This document shows positions 6,984-14,900 of a DNA stretch of 14,930 nt, piece by piece (position 1 is the stretch's first letter; every line of letters begins with the position of its first letter). The notes below the pieces were generated by a model that was not told where the DNA came from, made no database searches, and saw only the letters and a list, made by a program, of their open reading frames with translations. The stretch is from Bacillota bacterium. Its GTDB lineage: Bacteria > Bacillota > Clostridia > Christensenellales > Aristaeellaceae. A program made the translations under genes and the position numbers. The DNA is taken from the NCBI GenBank assembly GCA_019137115.1, contig JAGVSV010000008.1, positions 1 to 14,930 on the forward strand. The letters run 5' to 3'.

Positions 6984-8003
6984 TTGGTTCATTTATTCGT
7001 TGACGCAACCGGCGGGGACAATGCGCCGAACGCGCCCGTTGCCGGCTCCATCGCGGCGCTGGCCGCCGACCCGGACCTGCGCCTGACGCTGGGTGGCGAT
7101 TTGCGCGTGCTGGAGCCGATGGTGGCAAACGACGCGGACGCTGTCAGCGACCGGCTGACGCTTCGGGACACGCCGGAAACCATCACCAACCATGATGCTC
7201 CGGCCATTGCCATCCGGCAAAAAAAGCGCTCCGCCATCGTGGAAGGCATGCTGTCGGTGCGCTCCGGCGAGACGGACGGCTTTGTGTCAGCGGGCTCAAC
7301 CGGCGCCGTGCTGCTGGGCGGTATGCTGCGACTGGGGCGCGTCAACGGCGTGGAGCGCCCGGCGCTGGCTCCGCTGCTGCCCAATGGCAAAGGCGCCTTT
7401 CTGCTGATCGACTGCGGCGCCAATGTGGATTGCCGGCCGGATTACCTGGTGCAGTTCGGCGTGATGGGCGACATCTACATGCAGCATGTGGTGGGCATCG
7501 CAACGCCGCGCGTGGGCCTGGTCAACATCGGAGAGGAGCCGGAAAAGGGGAACGCGCTGTACAGGGACGCCTACCCGCTGATGCAGCAAGCGGACTTTAA
7601 CTTTGTGGGCAACGTGGAGGCGCGCTACATCACGCACGACCGCGCCGACGTGATCGTCTGCGATGGCTTCAACGGCAATCTGATCCTCAAGTTCATGGAG
7701 GGCGTATCAGAAACGCTGCTCAGCATGATCAAGCAGGAATTGCTCGCCGACACCCGCAGCAAAATGGGCGCGCTGCTGGCAAAACCCGCGTTTGGCCGCG
7801 TCAAAAAACGCATGGATTATTCCGAGGTGGGCGGCGCGCCGCTGCTGGGCGTGGCGGGCAGCGTCGTCAAAGCGCATGGCAACAGCAACGAAAAGGCGTT
7901 TGCCGGCGCCATTCGACAGGCAGTTCATATGGTTCGAAGCCAGGTGGCCCGGATCATTGACGAAAGAATCAACGCACAGGAAGGAGAGCATCATGGTATT
8001 TGA
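6984..8003 (+). CDS. plsX: Phosphate acyltransferase PlsX
   Basis: A 339-residue acyl-ACP:phosphate transacylase that makes acyl-phosphate for PlsY in phosphatidic acid synthesis; a peripheral membrane enzyme. The family N-terminus appears as FVDATGGDNAP (usually DAMGGDNAP), followed by FVSAGSTGAVL, LIDCGANVDCRPDYLVQFG, VGLVNIGEEPEKGN, FVGNVEARY, VCDGFNGNLILKFMEG and the C-terminal GGAPLLGVAGSVVKAHGNS. The length is normal for the family. The start is TTG 6984-6986, with GGAG at 6969-6972; no ATG lies near. The gene overlaps acpP by 11 bases, so translation of the two is probably coupled. This places the enzyme beside the carrier whose acyl chains it uses. fabD and fabG, often found between these genes in Bacillus, are absent here. 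Confidence 0.96.
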   Translation: MVHLFVDATGGDNAPNAPVAGSIAALAADPDLRLTLGGDLRVLEPMVANDADAVSDRLTLRDTPETITNHDAPAIAIRQKKRSAIVEGMLSVRSGETDGFVSAGSTGAVLLGGMLRLGRVNGVERPALAPLLPNGKGAFLLIDCGANVDCRPDYLVQFGVMGDIYMQHVVGIATPRVGLVNIGEEPEKGNALYRDAYPLMQQADFNFVGNVEARYITHDRADVIVCDGFNGNLILKFMEGVSETLLSMIKQELLADTRSKMGALLAKPAFGRVKKRMDYSEVGGAPLLGVAGSVVKAHGNSNEKAFAGAIRQAVHMVRSQVARIIDERINAQEGEHHGI

Positions 8004-8223
8004 AGCGGTAGCCAAAATGATCGCGGATCAGCTCAAAGTGGATCCAAGCCAGGTAACCCGTGACGCCAAGCTGGTGGAAGACCTGGGTGCGGACAGCGCC
8101 AATGTGATGGTGCTGATCATGGATCTGGAAGACCAGTACGGCATTCAGGTGGATGACAGCGCGATCGCCTCGCTGAAAACCGTCGGCGACGTCGTTGGCT
8201 ATATTGAGCAAAAGCAACAGTAG
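7993..8223 (+). CDS. acpP: Acyl carrier protein, with DSA in place of the DSL motif
   Basis: A 76-residue acidic helical protein, the carrier of acyl chains in fatty acid synthesis. The start ATG 7993 has AAGGAG at 7981-7986, six bases upstream. The phosphopantetheine attachment region reads EDLGADS35ANVMVLIMDLEDQYGI. Ser35 is in the expected place, but the following Leu is Ala. Compared with the E. coli helix II (DSLDTVELVMALEEEF), the positions of Asp38 and Glu41 are Asn and Val, and one of the three later Glu is Gln. The rest (VDPSQVTRDAKLVEDLGADS at the front, SLKTVGDVVGYIE at the end) is typical. Position after plsX supports a main fatty acid synthesis ACP; a specialised ACP is the alternative. 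Confidence 0.93.
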   Translation: MVFEAVAKMIADQLKVDPSQVTRDAKLVEDLGADSANVMVLIMDLEDQYGIQVDDSAIASLKTVGDVVGYIEQKQQ

Positions 8224-8239
8224 TTTCCGCCCGGACAAC

Positions 8240-8269
8240 AGCTGCCGCGACCATGGCCGGCAGCTTTTT
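8240..8269 (+). terminator. Intrinsic terminator between acpP and rnc
   Basis: AGCTGCCG at 8240-8247 pairs exactly with CGGCAGCT at 8258-8265, with a 10-base loop that contains CCATGG, and five T residues run from 8265 to 8269. It begins 17 bases after the acpP stop. It would cap most plsX-acpP transcripts and let a fraction read on into rnc-smc-ftsY. Confidence 0.8.
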
Positions 8270-8281
8270 GATGTTGCGTTT

Positions 8282-8932
8282 TTGCAGCAGATGGGCTACA
8301 CATTTCATAACCCCGCGTTGTTAAAACAGGCGCTCACACACCCTTCGATGGGCGAGGACAACAACCAGCGCCTGGAGTTTTTGGGCGACGCCGTGCTGGA
8401 GCTGTGCGCCAGCCAGGTGCTGTACGCGCATGCCCCCGAACTGACCGAAGGGGAGATGACCCGCCTGCGCGCCGCCATCGTAAATGAAGCCGCGCTGGTG
8501 CGCGTTGCCGCGAAAATCGGTCTGAAAGACCACATCCGCATGACGGCGGAATGTGCGCTCAATGGCGGCCGCGAGCGTGCCAGCATCGTGTCCTCCGCGC
8601 TGGAAGCGGTCATCGCCGCGATCTATCTGGAGGGCGGGTTGGAAGCGGCGCGCGCCTTTTTTGACAGGCTGTGGCTGCCGCTGGAAATCCATTCGGTCAA
8701 ATCGGTGGATGACAAAAGCGCGCTGCAGGAATGGCTGCAGGCGCGTGGGCGGCCGGTACCCGAGTACCGCGTGGTGGCCGAGGACGGCCCCGCGCACCAA
8801 CGCCTGTTCGTGGTGGAAGTGCTGGCGGACGGCAAGGTGCTGGCGACCGCCCAGGGCACCAGCAAAAAGCGCGCCGAGCAGGACGCAGCGCGCAAGGCAC
8901 TGTCCACCCTTACGGGTGCGGAGGGCAGATGA
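8282..8932 (+). CDS. rnc: Ribonuclease III, with Ser at a conserved catalytic Asp position
   Basis: About 216 residues: a double-stranded RNA endonuclease for rRNA and mRNA processing. The RNase III signature QRLE32FLGD36AV is present, then GEMTRLRAAIVNEAAL, and the helix that carries the second metal-ligand pair reads ASIVSS105ALE108AVIAAIYLEGG. Most family members have Asp where Ser105 (codon TCC 8594-8596) stands; Glu32, Asp36 and Glu108 are kept. A double-stranded RNA-binding domain follows (about 143-212, ending in GTSKKRAEQDAARKAL). The start is uncertain: TTG 8282 or ATG 8291 lie after the terminator, neither with a clear Shine-Dalgarno site; TTG 8195 lies inside acpP and would put the hairpin in the coding region. 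The gene overlaps smc by 4 bases (ATGA). Confidence 0.92.
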   Translation: MQQMGYTFHNPALLKQALTHPSMGEDNNQRLEFLGDAVLELCASQVLYAHAPELTEGEMTRLRAAIVNEAALVRVAAKIGLKDHIRMTAECALNGGRERASIVSSALEAVIAAIYLEGGLEAARAFFDRLWLPLEIHSVKSVDDKSALQEWLQARGRPVPEYRVVAEDGPAHQRLFVVEVLADGKVLATAQGTSKKRAEQDAARKALSTLTGAEGR

Positions 8933-11900
8933 AGCTTATCAGCGTGGAGTTGTACGGGTTTAAGTCCTTCCCGCACCGCACCGAGATCCGCTTCAACGAG
9001 GGCATCACCGGCATTGTCGGCCCCAATGGCTCGGGCAAGAGCAACATTGCCGACGCGGTGCGCTGGGTGCTGGGGGAGCAGAGCGCCAAGATGCTGCGGG
9101 GCGCCAGGATGGAGGACGTCATCTTTGGCGGCACTGAAACCCGCAGGGCGATGAACTACTGCGAGGTTTCGCTGCTGTTTGACAATGCCGATGGCGCACT
9201 TAAATCCCCCTACAGCGAGGTGCAGGTCACGCGCCGCGTGTACCGCAACGGGGAAGGGGAATACTACCTCAACAAGGCAACCTGCCGCTTGCGCGATATT
9301 GTGGAGCTGTTCCGCGATACCGGCATCGGCCGGGACGGGTACTCGCTGATCGGTCAGGGAAGGATCGATGAGATTCTGTCCAGCAACGGCGACGACCGCC
9401 GCATGGTGTTTGAGGAAGCCGCGGGCATCGTCACCTACCGCGTGCGCAAGGACGAGGCGGAACGCCGGCTGGCCCGCACGCGCGAGAACCTGACGCGCCT
9501 TGCGGACATCCTGAACGAAGTGACGCAGCGTCTGGAACCGCTGGCCGAACAGTCCGACAAGGCGCAAACCTACATTGCGCTGGCCGGGGAACTCAAGCAT
9601 CTGGAACTGAATATCTTTCTGGTGCGCTATGACAACCTGAAGGCGCGCGCCAGCACGCTGCAAAGACAGACAGCTGATCTGGAGCAGGTTTTGTCCGCCC
9701 AGGACATGGAGACGGACACCGCCGTGCGACAGCGGGAAACCATCGATACCGAACTGGTTGAGTTAGACGCGCTGCTTAACGATGCGCGCGCGTCGCGCGA
9801 TGGCTTGCGGGAGCAGCTGTACGCCGCGCAGACCAAGCTAAACAAACTGCAATCCCAAGCCGATGCGCTGGAACAGGACGCACAGCGCGGGCAGACCGCC
9901 CAGCAGGAAGCGGAACAACGTCTCCAAGACCTCAACGCGCTGCTGAAAGCCGGAGCCGATGACGGGCAGGCGGCGCAAAGCCTGTACGATCAGGCGCATC
10001 AAGCGGAACAGGAAGCGCAAGAGGCGCTGCGCGAAGCGCTCGAGGTGTCTGAGAAAGCGGAGCGCGCGCTCAATGCGCACCGCGAGCGCATCCTGGAGGC
10101 GGTCAACCGCCTGAGCGATGTCAAAAGCCGCCAGGCCCGCCAGCAGGCCATGCTGCTTCAGATGGAGCAGCAACAGGAGCGACTGAGCCAATCGGCCGCC
10201 GACACGCGGGCGGAGCAGGCTCTGCTTACGAACAACCTCGCCGAAGCCGAGCGCGTGCTGACAGCAACGGTAGAAGGGCTGGAGACGCTGACCCGCGCGG
10301 AACAGGAGCGCGCCGAAGCAGTCACCGCCGCGCGCCACGGGCTGGAACGGGGACAGGCGGCGCTTGTTGATGCGGGCACCGAGCTGCGCGTGATGGAAAA
10401 CCAGCTGTCGATGCTGGAAACCATGGCGCGCGAATATGAAGGATACAACCAGGCGGTCAAGCGCGCGCTGGCGTTCGCGGGCGATGACCCACAAGTGTAC
10501 GGCGTCATCGCGCGGCTGCTGCGCGTGCCGGAACGGTATGAGACGGCGATTGATATGGCGCTGGGCGGCACGCTGCAGCACATCGTGACGGAGGACGAGG
10601 ATGCCGCCAAGCGCATGATCGACTACCTGCGCACCAACCGCCTGGGCAGGACGACCTTTCTGCCGATCAGTGCGGTGCGCGGCAGGACGTTGTCGCGCGA
10701 GGAGGAACGGCTGCTGTCCATGCCCGGATGCTTGGGCGTGGCGTGTGACCTGGTAACTTATGAACCGCGCTTTGAGGGCGTCATGCGCAGCATTTTGGGC
10801 CGCGTGCTGATCGCGGACAACCTGGACGACGCGATCGCCATATCGCGCGCAGGACGCCAGAATCTGAGCGTAGTGACGCTGGAGGGTGACCTGCTGCGTG
10901 CCGGCGGCGCAATGACCGGCGGCACGGCCCAGAGCCGCACGGTGAGTTTGCTGGGACGCCAGCGCGAGCTGGCCGAGCGTCGTGCCGCCATCAAAACGGC
11001 GAAGGAACAGCTGACGTCCCTGGAAGCGGCCCAGCGCGCGCTGGAGCAGGAGATGGAGGCATCCACCCGCTCGTGGTCGGAGCTGCAAATACAGGTGCAG
11101 GAGGAACGCATCGCCGTCGCCCGCGACACCGAGCGCCGCACCAAGGCACGGGAAGCGCTGGATGCCTGTGGCACGCGACTTGCCCAGGCCGAGGATGCGC
11201 TGGAGCAACTGCGCGTGGCCACCGAGGACATCCAGGCTGATTTGCACAAGGTCACCGATGAATCCCGCGATGTTTCCGTCGACCGCGAAAAAATGGACGC
11301 GCAAACCGAAGCGCTTCAAAAGGCGCTGGCCGAAGCGCGCCAGCGGGCGGATACCCTTCGTGAGGAAGCTATGCAGCGCGCGGCCGATCTGTCCCGCGAA
11401 AGCCACAAGCTGGACCTGCTCTCGCGCGACAGCCAGCGCATCCGGAAGGAAATCGCCACGTTGGAGCAAGCCGCGCAGCGCGGTGACCGGGATGCCCTTG
11501 CCGCCGCGCAGCAGCGGGAGAAGCTGGCGCAGGAGATCACAGACAAGACGGCATCCCTGGCGGCATTGAGCGACACCAACGATGCCGCGTCACAGAACGT
11601 GGCCGACCTGGAAGCCAGGCGCCGCGAAAAAGCCGCCGCCCAGCGAGATTGCGTGCTGGCGCTGGATCAGCTGCATGTATCAAGGGAGCAAAACCGCGAC
11701 AAGCACCACCGCAACGAATTGTTGCTGGCCCGCCTGGAGGGCGAAGCCGCGGCGCTAAGCGAGCGCGTGTTCGCTTCCTATGAACTGACCTACGAGGGTG
11801 CCGATGCTCAGCGCGCGGAGGGCAAGTTTGAGGTGGGCGCCGCTGAAACGCGATCCGCCGAGCTGCGCGAAAGCATCCGGCAACTGGGCACCATCAACAT

Positions 11901-12489
11901 GGACGCGGTGACCGAGTACGACGAGGTGCTCCGCCGCCATCAGGAGATGACCGCGCAGCAGGAGGACACCCTCAAAGCTGAGCGCGACCTGACGCAGCTG
12001 ATCGATCAGCTGCTTGCGGACATGGCGGTTCAGTTCAGGGCGGAGTTTGAAAAGCTCAACCAATTCTTTGGCGAAACGTTTGGGCGGCTGTTTGGCGGCG
12101 GACGCGCGGAACTGCGCCTGAGCGATCCGGAGCATCCGCTGGATTGCGAGATTGAAATTGCCGCGCAGCCGCCGGGCAAAAAGCTCCAGCTGTTAAGCCT
12201 CCTGTCCGGCGGCGAACGCGCGCTGACCGCGATCGCCATCCTGTTTGCGATGCTCAAGCTCAAGCCCACCCCGTTCTGCGTGTTGGACGAGATTGAGGCG
12301 GCGCTGGACGACGCGAACATCGTATACTTTGCGGACTATCTGCGCGAGTATTCGCAGACCACGCAATTTATTGTGATCACCCATCGCAAGGGTACAATGG
12401 AGCAGTGCGACGCCTTGTATGGGGTGTCCATGGAGGAGAAGGGCGTGTCCTCGATGATCTCCGTCAACTTGCAGGACTACGCTGTTTAG
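8929..12489 (+). CDS. smc: Chromosome condensation protein SMC
   Basis: A 1186-residue ATPase, the usual length for bacterial SMC, that forms a coiled-coil dimer and, with ScpA and ScpB (not in this window), organises the chromosome. The start ATG 8929 overlaps the rnc stop and has GGAGGG at 8920-8925; longer reading frames run through rnc and are rejected. In order: N-terminal head with Walker A G31-PNGSGK-S38, Q-loop region and GRIDEIL; a coiled coil rich in Ala, Glu, Gln and Arg (about 170-505); the hinge (about 518-670) ending in GGAMTGG; a returning coiled coil; and the C-terminal head with signature LSGGE at 1092-1096 and Walker B VLD1120-E1121, followed by the D-loop region ALDDAN. All ATPase motifs are intact. 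It probably shares a transcript with rnc and ftsY. Confidence 0.97.
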   Translation: MKLISVELYGFKSFPHRTEIRFNEGITGIVGPNGSGKSNIADAVRWVLGEQSAKMLRGARMEDVIFGGTETRRAMNYCEVSLLFDNADGALKSPYSEVQVTRRVYRNGEGEYYLNKATCRLRDIVELFRDTGIGRDGYSLIGQGRIDEILSSNGDDRRMVFEEAAGIVTYRVRKDEAERRLARTRENLTRLADILNEVTQRLEPLAEQSDKAQTYIALAGELKHLELNIFLVRYDNLKARASTLQRQTADLEQVLSAQDMETDTAVRQRETIDTELVELDALLNDARASRDGLREQLYAAQTKLNKLQSQADALEQDAQRGQTAQQEAEQRLQDLNALLKAGADDGQAAQSLYDQAHQAEQEAQEALREALEVSEKAERALNAHRERILEAVNRLSDVKSRQARQQAMLLQMEQQQERLSQSAADTRAEQALLTNNLAEAERVLTATVEGLETLTRAEQERAEAVTAARHGLERGQAALVDAGTELRVMENQLSMLETMAREYEGYNQAVKRALAFAGDDPQVYGVIARLLRVPERYETAIDMALGGTLQHIVTEDEDAAKRMIDYLRTNRLGRTTFLPISAVRGRTLSREEERLLSMPGCLGVACDLVTYEPRFEGVMRSILGRVLIADNLDDAIAISRAGRQNLSVVTLEGDLLRAGGAMTGGTAQSRTVSLLGRQRELAERRAAIKTAKEQLTSLEAAQRALEQEMEASTRSWSELQIQVQEERIAVARDTERRTKAREALDACGTRLAQAEDALEQLRVATEDIQADLHKVTDESRDVSVDREKMDAQTEALQKALAEARQRADTLREEAMQRAADLSRESHKLDLLSRDSQRIRKEIATLEQAAQRGDRDALAAAQQREKLAQEITDKTASLAALSDTNDAASQNVADLEARRREKAAAQRDCVLALDQLHVSREQNRDKHHRNELLLARLEGEAAALSERVFASYELTYEGADAQRAEGKFEVGAAETRSAELRESIRQLGTINMDAVTEYDEVLRRHQEMTAQQEDTLKAERDLTQLIDQLLADMAVQFRAEFEKLNQFFGETFGRLFGGGRAELRLSDPEHPLDCEIEIAAQPPGKKLQLLSLLSGGERALTAIAILFAMLKLKPTPFCVLDEIEAALDDANIVYFADYLREYSQTTQFIVITHRKGTMEQCDALYGVSMEEKGVSSMISVNLQDYAV

Positions 12490-12503
12490 CGGGGAGGAAC
12501 GAT

Positions 12504-13403
12504 ATGGCCGGTTTTTTCAAGCGTCTGGTGGAAGGCCTGACGAAGACGCGCGGCAACTTCACCGACAAGGTCAACGACCTGGTGGCCGCCGCGCCCGAAG
12601 TGGATGACGATTTTTTTGACGAGCTGACCGACATCCTGATCCTGGCCGACGTGGGCGTGCGCGCTGCGGAGGAGATCATCGCATCCCTGCGCGTGCGCGT
12701 CACGCGCGAAAAGGTACGCGACGCCAACGTCGCCAAGGACATGTTCAAGCAGGTGCTCTACGAAAAGATGAACATCCCGCGCCCCGCGCTGCAATGGCCG
12801 ATGGTGATGCTGGTGGTGGGCGTAAACGGCGTGGGCAAGACCACCACGGTGGGCAAGCTGGCGCTGCGCTTTAAAGAGATCGGCCGCAGCGTGGTGCTGG
12901 CAGCGGCGGATACCTTCCGTGCGGCGGCCGACGAGCAGCTGGCTGTGTGGGCAAAAAGGGCGGATGTGCCCGTGATCATGCAGAGCATGGGGTCGGACCC
13001 GGCGGCCGTGGTGTTTGACGCGGTGCAGTCCGCCAAGGCGCGCAACACCGACCTGTTGATCGTGGACACTGCGGGCCGGCTGCACAACAAAAAGAACCTG
13101 ATGGACGAACTGCACAAGATCCGCCGCGTGATTGACCGCGAGTACCCGCAGGCAACCGTGCGCAGCATGCTGATCATCGACGCCACCACCGGGCAGAACG
13201 GCCTGGCACAGGCAAAGATGTTCAAGGAAGCCGCCGAAATCAACGGCATCATCCTGACCAAGCTGGACGGCACTGCCAAGGGCGGCATCGCCGTCGCCAT
13301 CCAGAGCGAACTCAATCTGCCCGTCTGGTACATCGGCGTGGGCGAGGGCATCGACGACCTGCAGGCGTTCGACGCCCGGGAGTTTGTGGACGCGCTCTTC
13401 TAG
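12504..13403 (+). CDS. ftsY: Signal recognition particle receptor FtsY
   Basis: A 299-residue SRP-family GTPase that receives ribosome-SRP complexes at the membrane. The start ATG 12504 has a strong GGGGAGGAA site at 12491-12499; a longer reading frame from 12405 overlaps smc and is rejected. A short amphipathic N-terminus (MAGFFKRLVEGLTKTR) leads straight into the NG domain; the long acidic A domain of enterobacteria is absent, as is common in Gram-positives. GTPase motifs: G1 G106-VNGVGK-T113, DTFRAAA at 136-142, DTAGR at 188-192, TKLDGTAKGG at 252-261. The ending GVGEGIDDLQAFDAREFVDALF is characteristic of FtsY rather than Ffh; no M domain is present. It follows smc by 14 bases. No ffh follows in this window, unlike many Firmicutes. 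Confidence 0.97.
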   Translation: MAGFFKRLVEGLTKTRGNFTDKVNDLVAAAPEVDDDFFDELTDILILADVGVRAAEEIIASLRVRVTREKVRDANVAKDMFKQVLYEKMNIPRPALQWPMVMLVVGVNGVGKTTTVGKLALRFKEIGRSVVLAAADTFRAAADEQLAVWAKRADVPVIMQSMGSDPAAVVFDAVQSAKARNTDLLIVDTAGRLHNKKNLMDELHKIRRVIDREYPQATVRSMLIIDATTGQNGLAQAKMFKEAAEINGIILTKLDGTAKGGIAVAIQSELNLPVWYIGVGEGIDDLQAFDAREFVDALF

Positions 13404-13405
13404 AC

Positions 13406-13454
13406 AAAAAAGGAGCACGAAAAGCAACGCCCCCGCAATTCTCGGCGGGGGCGT
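13406..13454 (-). terminator. Intrinsic terminator of the minus-strand lipoprotein gene
   Basis: A perfect 10-bp GC-rich stem (13427-13436 with 13445-13454) closes an 8-base loop. Read on the minus strand it is followed by TGCTTTT and then a six-T run (13411-13406), so it ends the lipoprotein transcript 18 bases after its stop. On the plus strand there is no U tract beyond the hairpin, so ftsY transcripts may be stopped only weakly by it. Confidence 0.75.
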
Positions 13455-13472
13455 CGTGTATGGACATTACCG

Positions 13473-14900
13473 TCAGGAACCTCTCGGATAGTTGCCCTCA
13501 TACAGCACGCGCTGGGTAGCCGGGCCGGCGATGCCGTCCTGGGACAGGCCGTTGTCCGCCTGGAAGCGCTTGACCGCCTCGAACGTGGCCAACCCGTACT
13601 TGCCATCGGCGTCGTCGGTCAGATAGCCCTGTGATTTCAGGCTCTGTTGCAGGTTGCGCACCAGCGTGCCGCCATCGCCCGGCCGCAGCGTTACATAGCC
13701 GCCATTGGGGTCGGGCGTGACGTTGACATACACCGTGATCGGCGTGAACTGGGGCACCGGGGTTACCTGCGGGCGCGGCGTGGCTGTAGCCGGGCGCGCG
13801 CCTGCGCGCTGGGCATCCTTGCTGAACAGCAGGTTCAGCGTGCTTTCGCCTGCCACACCGTCCACCTTGATGCGGTGCTGCTCCTGGAAGGCGCGCACGG
13901 CCAGCTCGGTGGAGGCGCCAAAGTCCCCGTCAATGCCGCCGGTGTAGTAGCCCAGGTCCTTCAGCTTTTGCTGCATGGAGCGCACAGCGGCGGAATCCAT
14001 CGTGCCGCGCTTGAGGCTCATGCCCACAATGCCGGAAAAACTCGAGGCGCGCTTGGCGGTGTTGCTGTACAGCGCCTGCAAGGTCATGGGCCCCGCCACA
14101 CCGTCGGAGTAGGATACGTTGCGCTTCTGGAACGCGATCACTGCCGCTTCGGTGGCTTCGTTGTAGTACCCGGTCGCTTTGCCTTCCAGGTAGCCCAGCT
14201 CGATCAGGCGAGATTGCATCCTGCGCACATCGGACCCGGAGGAACCCACCTTGAGGTAGGTGTTGGTGTTGATGCGCGGCGTGGCGGTCGGCCGGGGCGT
14301 GGGGGATGCCGTAGGCTGCGGCCGCAGCGCGTTGGGCGAATTGAGCTTGGCGATGGTGGCCTGGCCCACGATGCCGTCGGCTTTCAGGTTGTTGCGCTGC
14401 TGGAACGCTTTGAGCGCGCGCTCGGTCGCCTCGCCAAAGTCACCGTCCACCGTGCCGGTCAGGTAACCCAGGGTTTTCAAGCGGGACTGCACGCTGCGCA
14501 CCCGGTCGCCGGTGCTGCCCAGACGCAGCGCCGAGGAGGTGGGTGCGGGGGTTGCCGTGGGCGGCTGGGTGATCGGCGGAGGCGCTGTGGTCGCCGCAGA
14601 ATAGGTGGGCGTTGGATAATCGGGGATTGCGCCCGTGATGTCCGCCCAGGGGGCGTTGCTGCTCACCACCGGGGATTCGCTGGGCGGGGTGATGATTTCC
14701 GGCGTCTCCACTTTCGCAGACACGGTTACTGTGGGCGTCACCGGCTGTATGATCGGGAAGAGACCTTCCTCCACGGTGCCCACGCCGGCATCCCCGGTGT
14801 TGCCGGAGTTGTCGGGCTTGGGGTTGCAGCCGGCCAACAGCACGACCAGTGCCAGTAACCCGGCCAGCAGCGCCATTTTCCACCATCTGGTTGCCTTCAT
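13473..14900 (-). CDS. Lipoprotein with four peptidoglycan-binding domains
   Basis: A 475-residue surface lipoprotein. The ATG start (14900-14898) has a purine-rich AAGGAAGGG five bases upstream. The N-terminus has basic residues, a hydrophobic run and lipobox LAGC with Cys25, the expected lipid attachment site. After a Ser/Thr/Pro-rich spacer (to about 125) come four PG_binding_1-type domains: about 126-187, 216-279, 295-360 and 405-468. Each has the pattern G...V...Q..L..LGYL......G.(F/Y)...T..A...FQ......DG..G..T. Pro/Thr linkers (TASPTPRPTATPR; ATATPRPQVTPVP) separate some of them. No hydrolase, transpeptidase or other catalytic domain is present, so it probably ties membrane to cell wall or serves as a scaffold. 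It is convergent to ftsY and forms its own unit; its promoter lies outside the window. Exact ligand and role are unknown. Confidence 0.9.
   Translation of the reverse strand: MKATRWWKMALLAGLLALVVLLAGCNPKPDNSGNTGDAGVGTVEEGLFPIIQPVTPTVTVSAKVETPEIITPPSESPVVSSNAPWADITGAIPDYPTPTYSAATTAPPPITQPPTATPAPTSSALRLGSTGDRVRSVQSRLKTLGYLTGTVDGDFGEATERALKAFQQRNNLKADGIVGQATIAKLNSPNALRPQPTASPTPRPTATPRINTNTYLKVGSSGSDVRRMQSRLIELGYLEGKATGYYNEATEAAVIAFQKRNVSYSDGVAGPMTLQALYSNTAKRASSFSGIVGMSLKRGTMDSAAVRSMQQKLKDLGYYTGGIDGDFGASTELAVRAFQEQHRIKVDGVAGESTLNLLFSKDAQRAGARPATATPRPQVTPVPQFTPITVYVNVTPDPNGGYVTLRPGDGGTLVRNLQQSLKSQGYLTDDADGKYGLATFEAVKRFQADNGLSQDGIAGPATQRVLYEGNYPRGS
13497..14525 (-). repeat. Four divergent peptidoglycan-binding repeats within the lipoprotein gene
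   Basis: Four copies of a ~62-66-residue unit are encoded. Copies 1, 3 and 4 keep the loop VDGDFG, IDGDFG and ADGKYG respectively and end in DG-I/V-x-G. Copy 2 has ATGYYN in the loop, the most diverged. The copies differ strongly at nucleotide level, which points to old rather than recent duplication. Confidence 0.85.

Noticed and set aside
8195..8281. rnc start at TTG 8195 inside acpP
   Set aside because: It would add 29 residues unlike RNase III and translate through the terminator hairpin; no Shine-Dalgarno site is seen. It is kept only as a lesser alternative.
8731..8928. N-terminal extension of SMC through the end of rnc
   Set aside because: The stretch is out-of-frame rnc sequence. 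The ATG at 8929 gives the standard SMC start MKLISVELYGFKSF and the usual length of 1186 residues.
13647..14858. Long plus-strand open frame of about 400 codons opposite the lipoprotein gene
   Set aside because: Its His/Gly/Arg/Ala-rich composition is typical of the complement of a repetitive coding sequence, while the minus strand shows a signal peptide, lipobox and four known domains.
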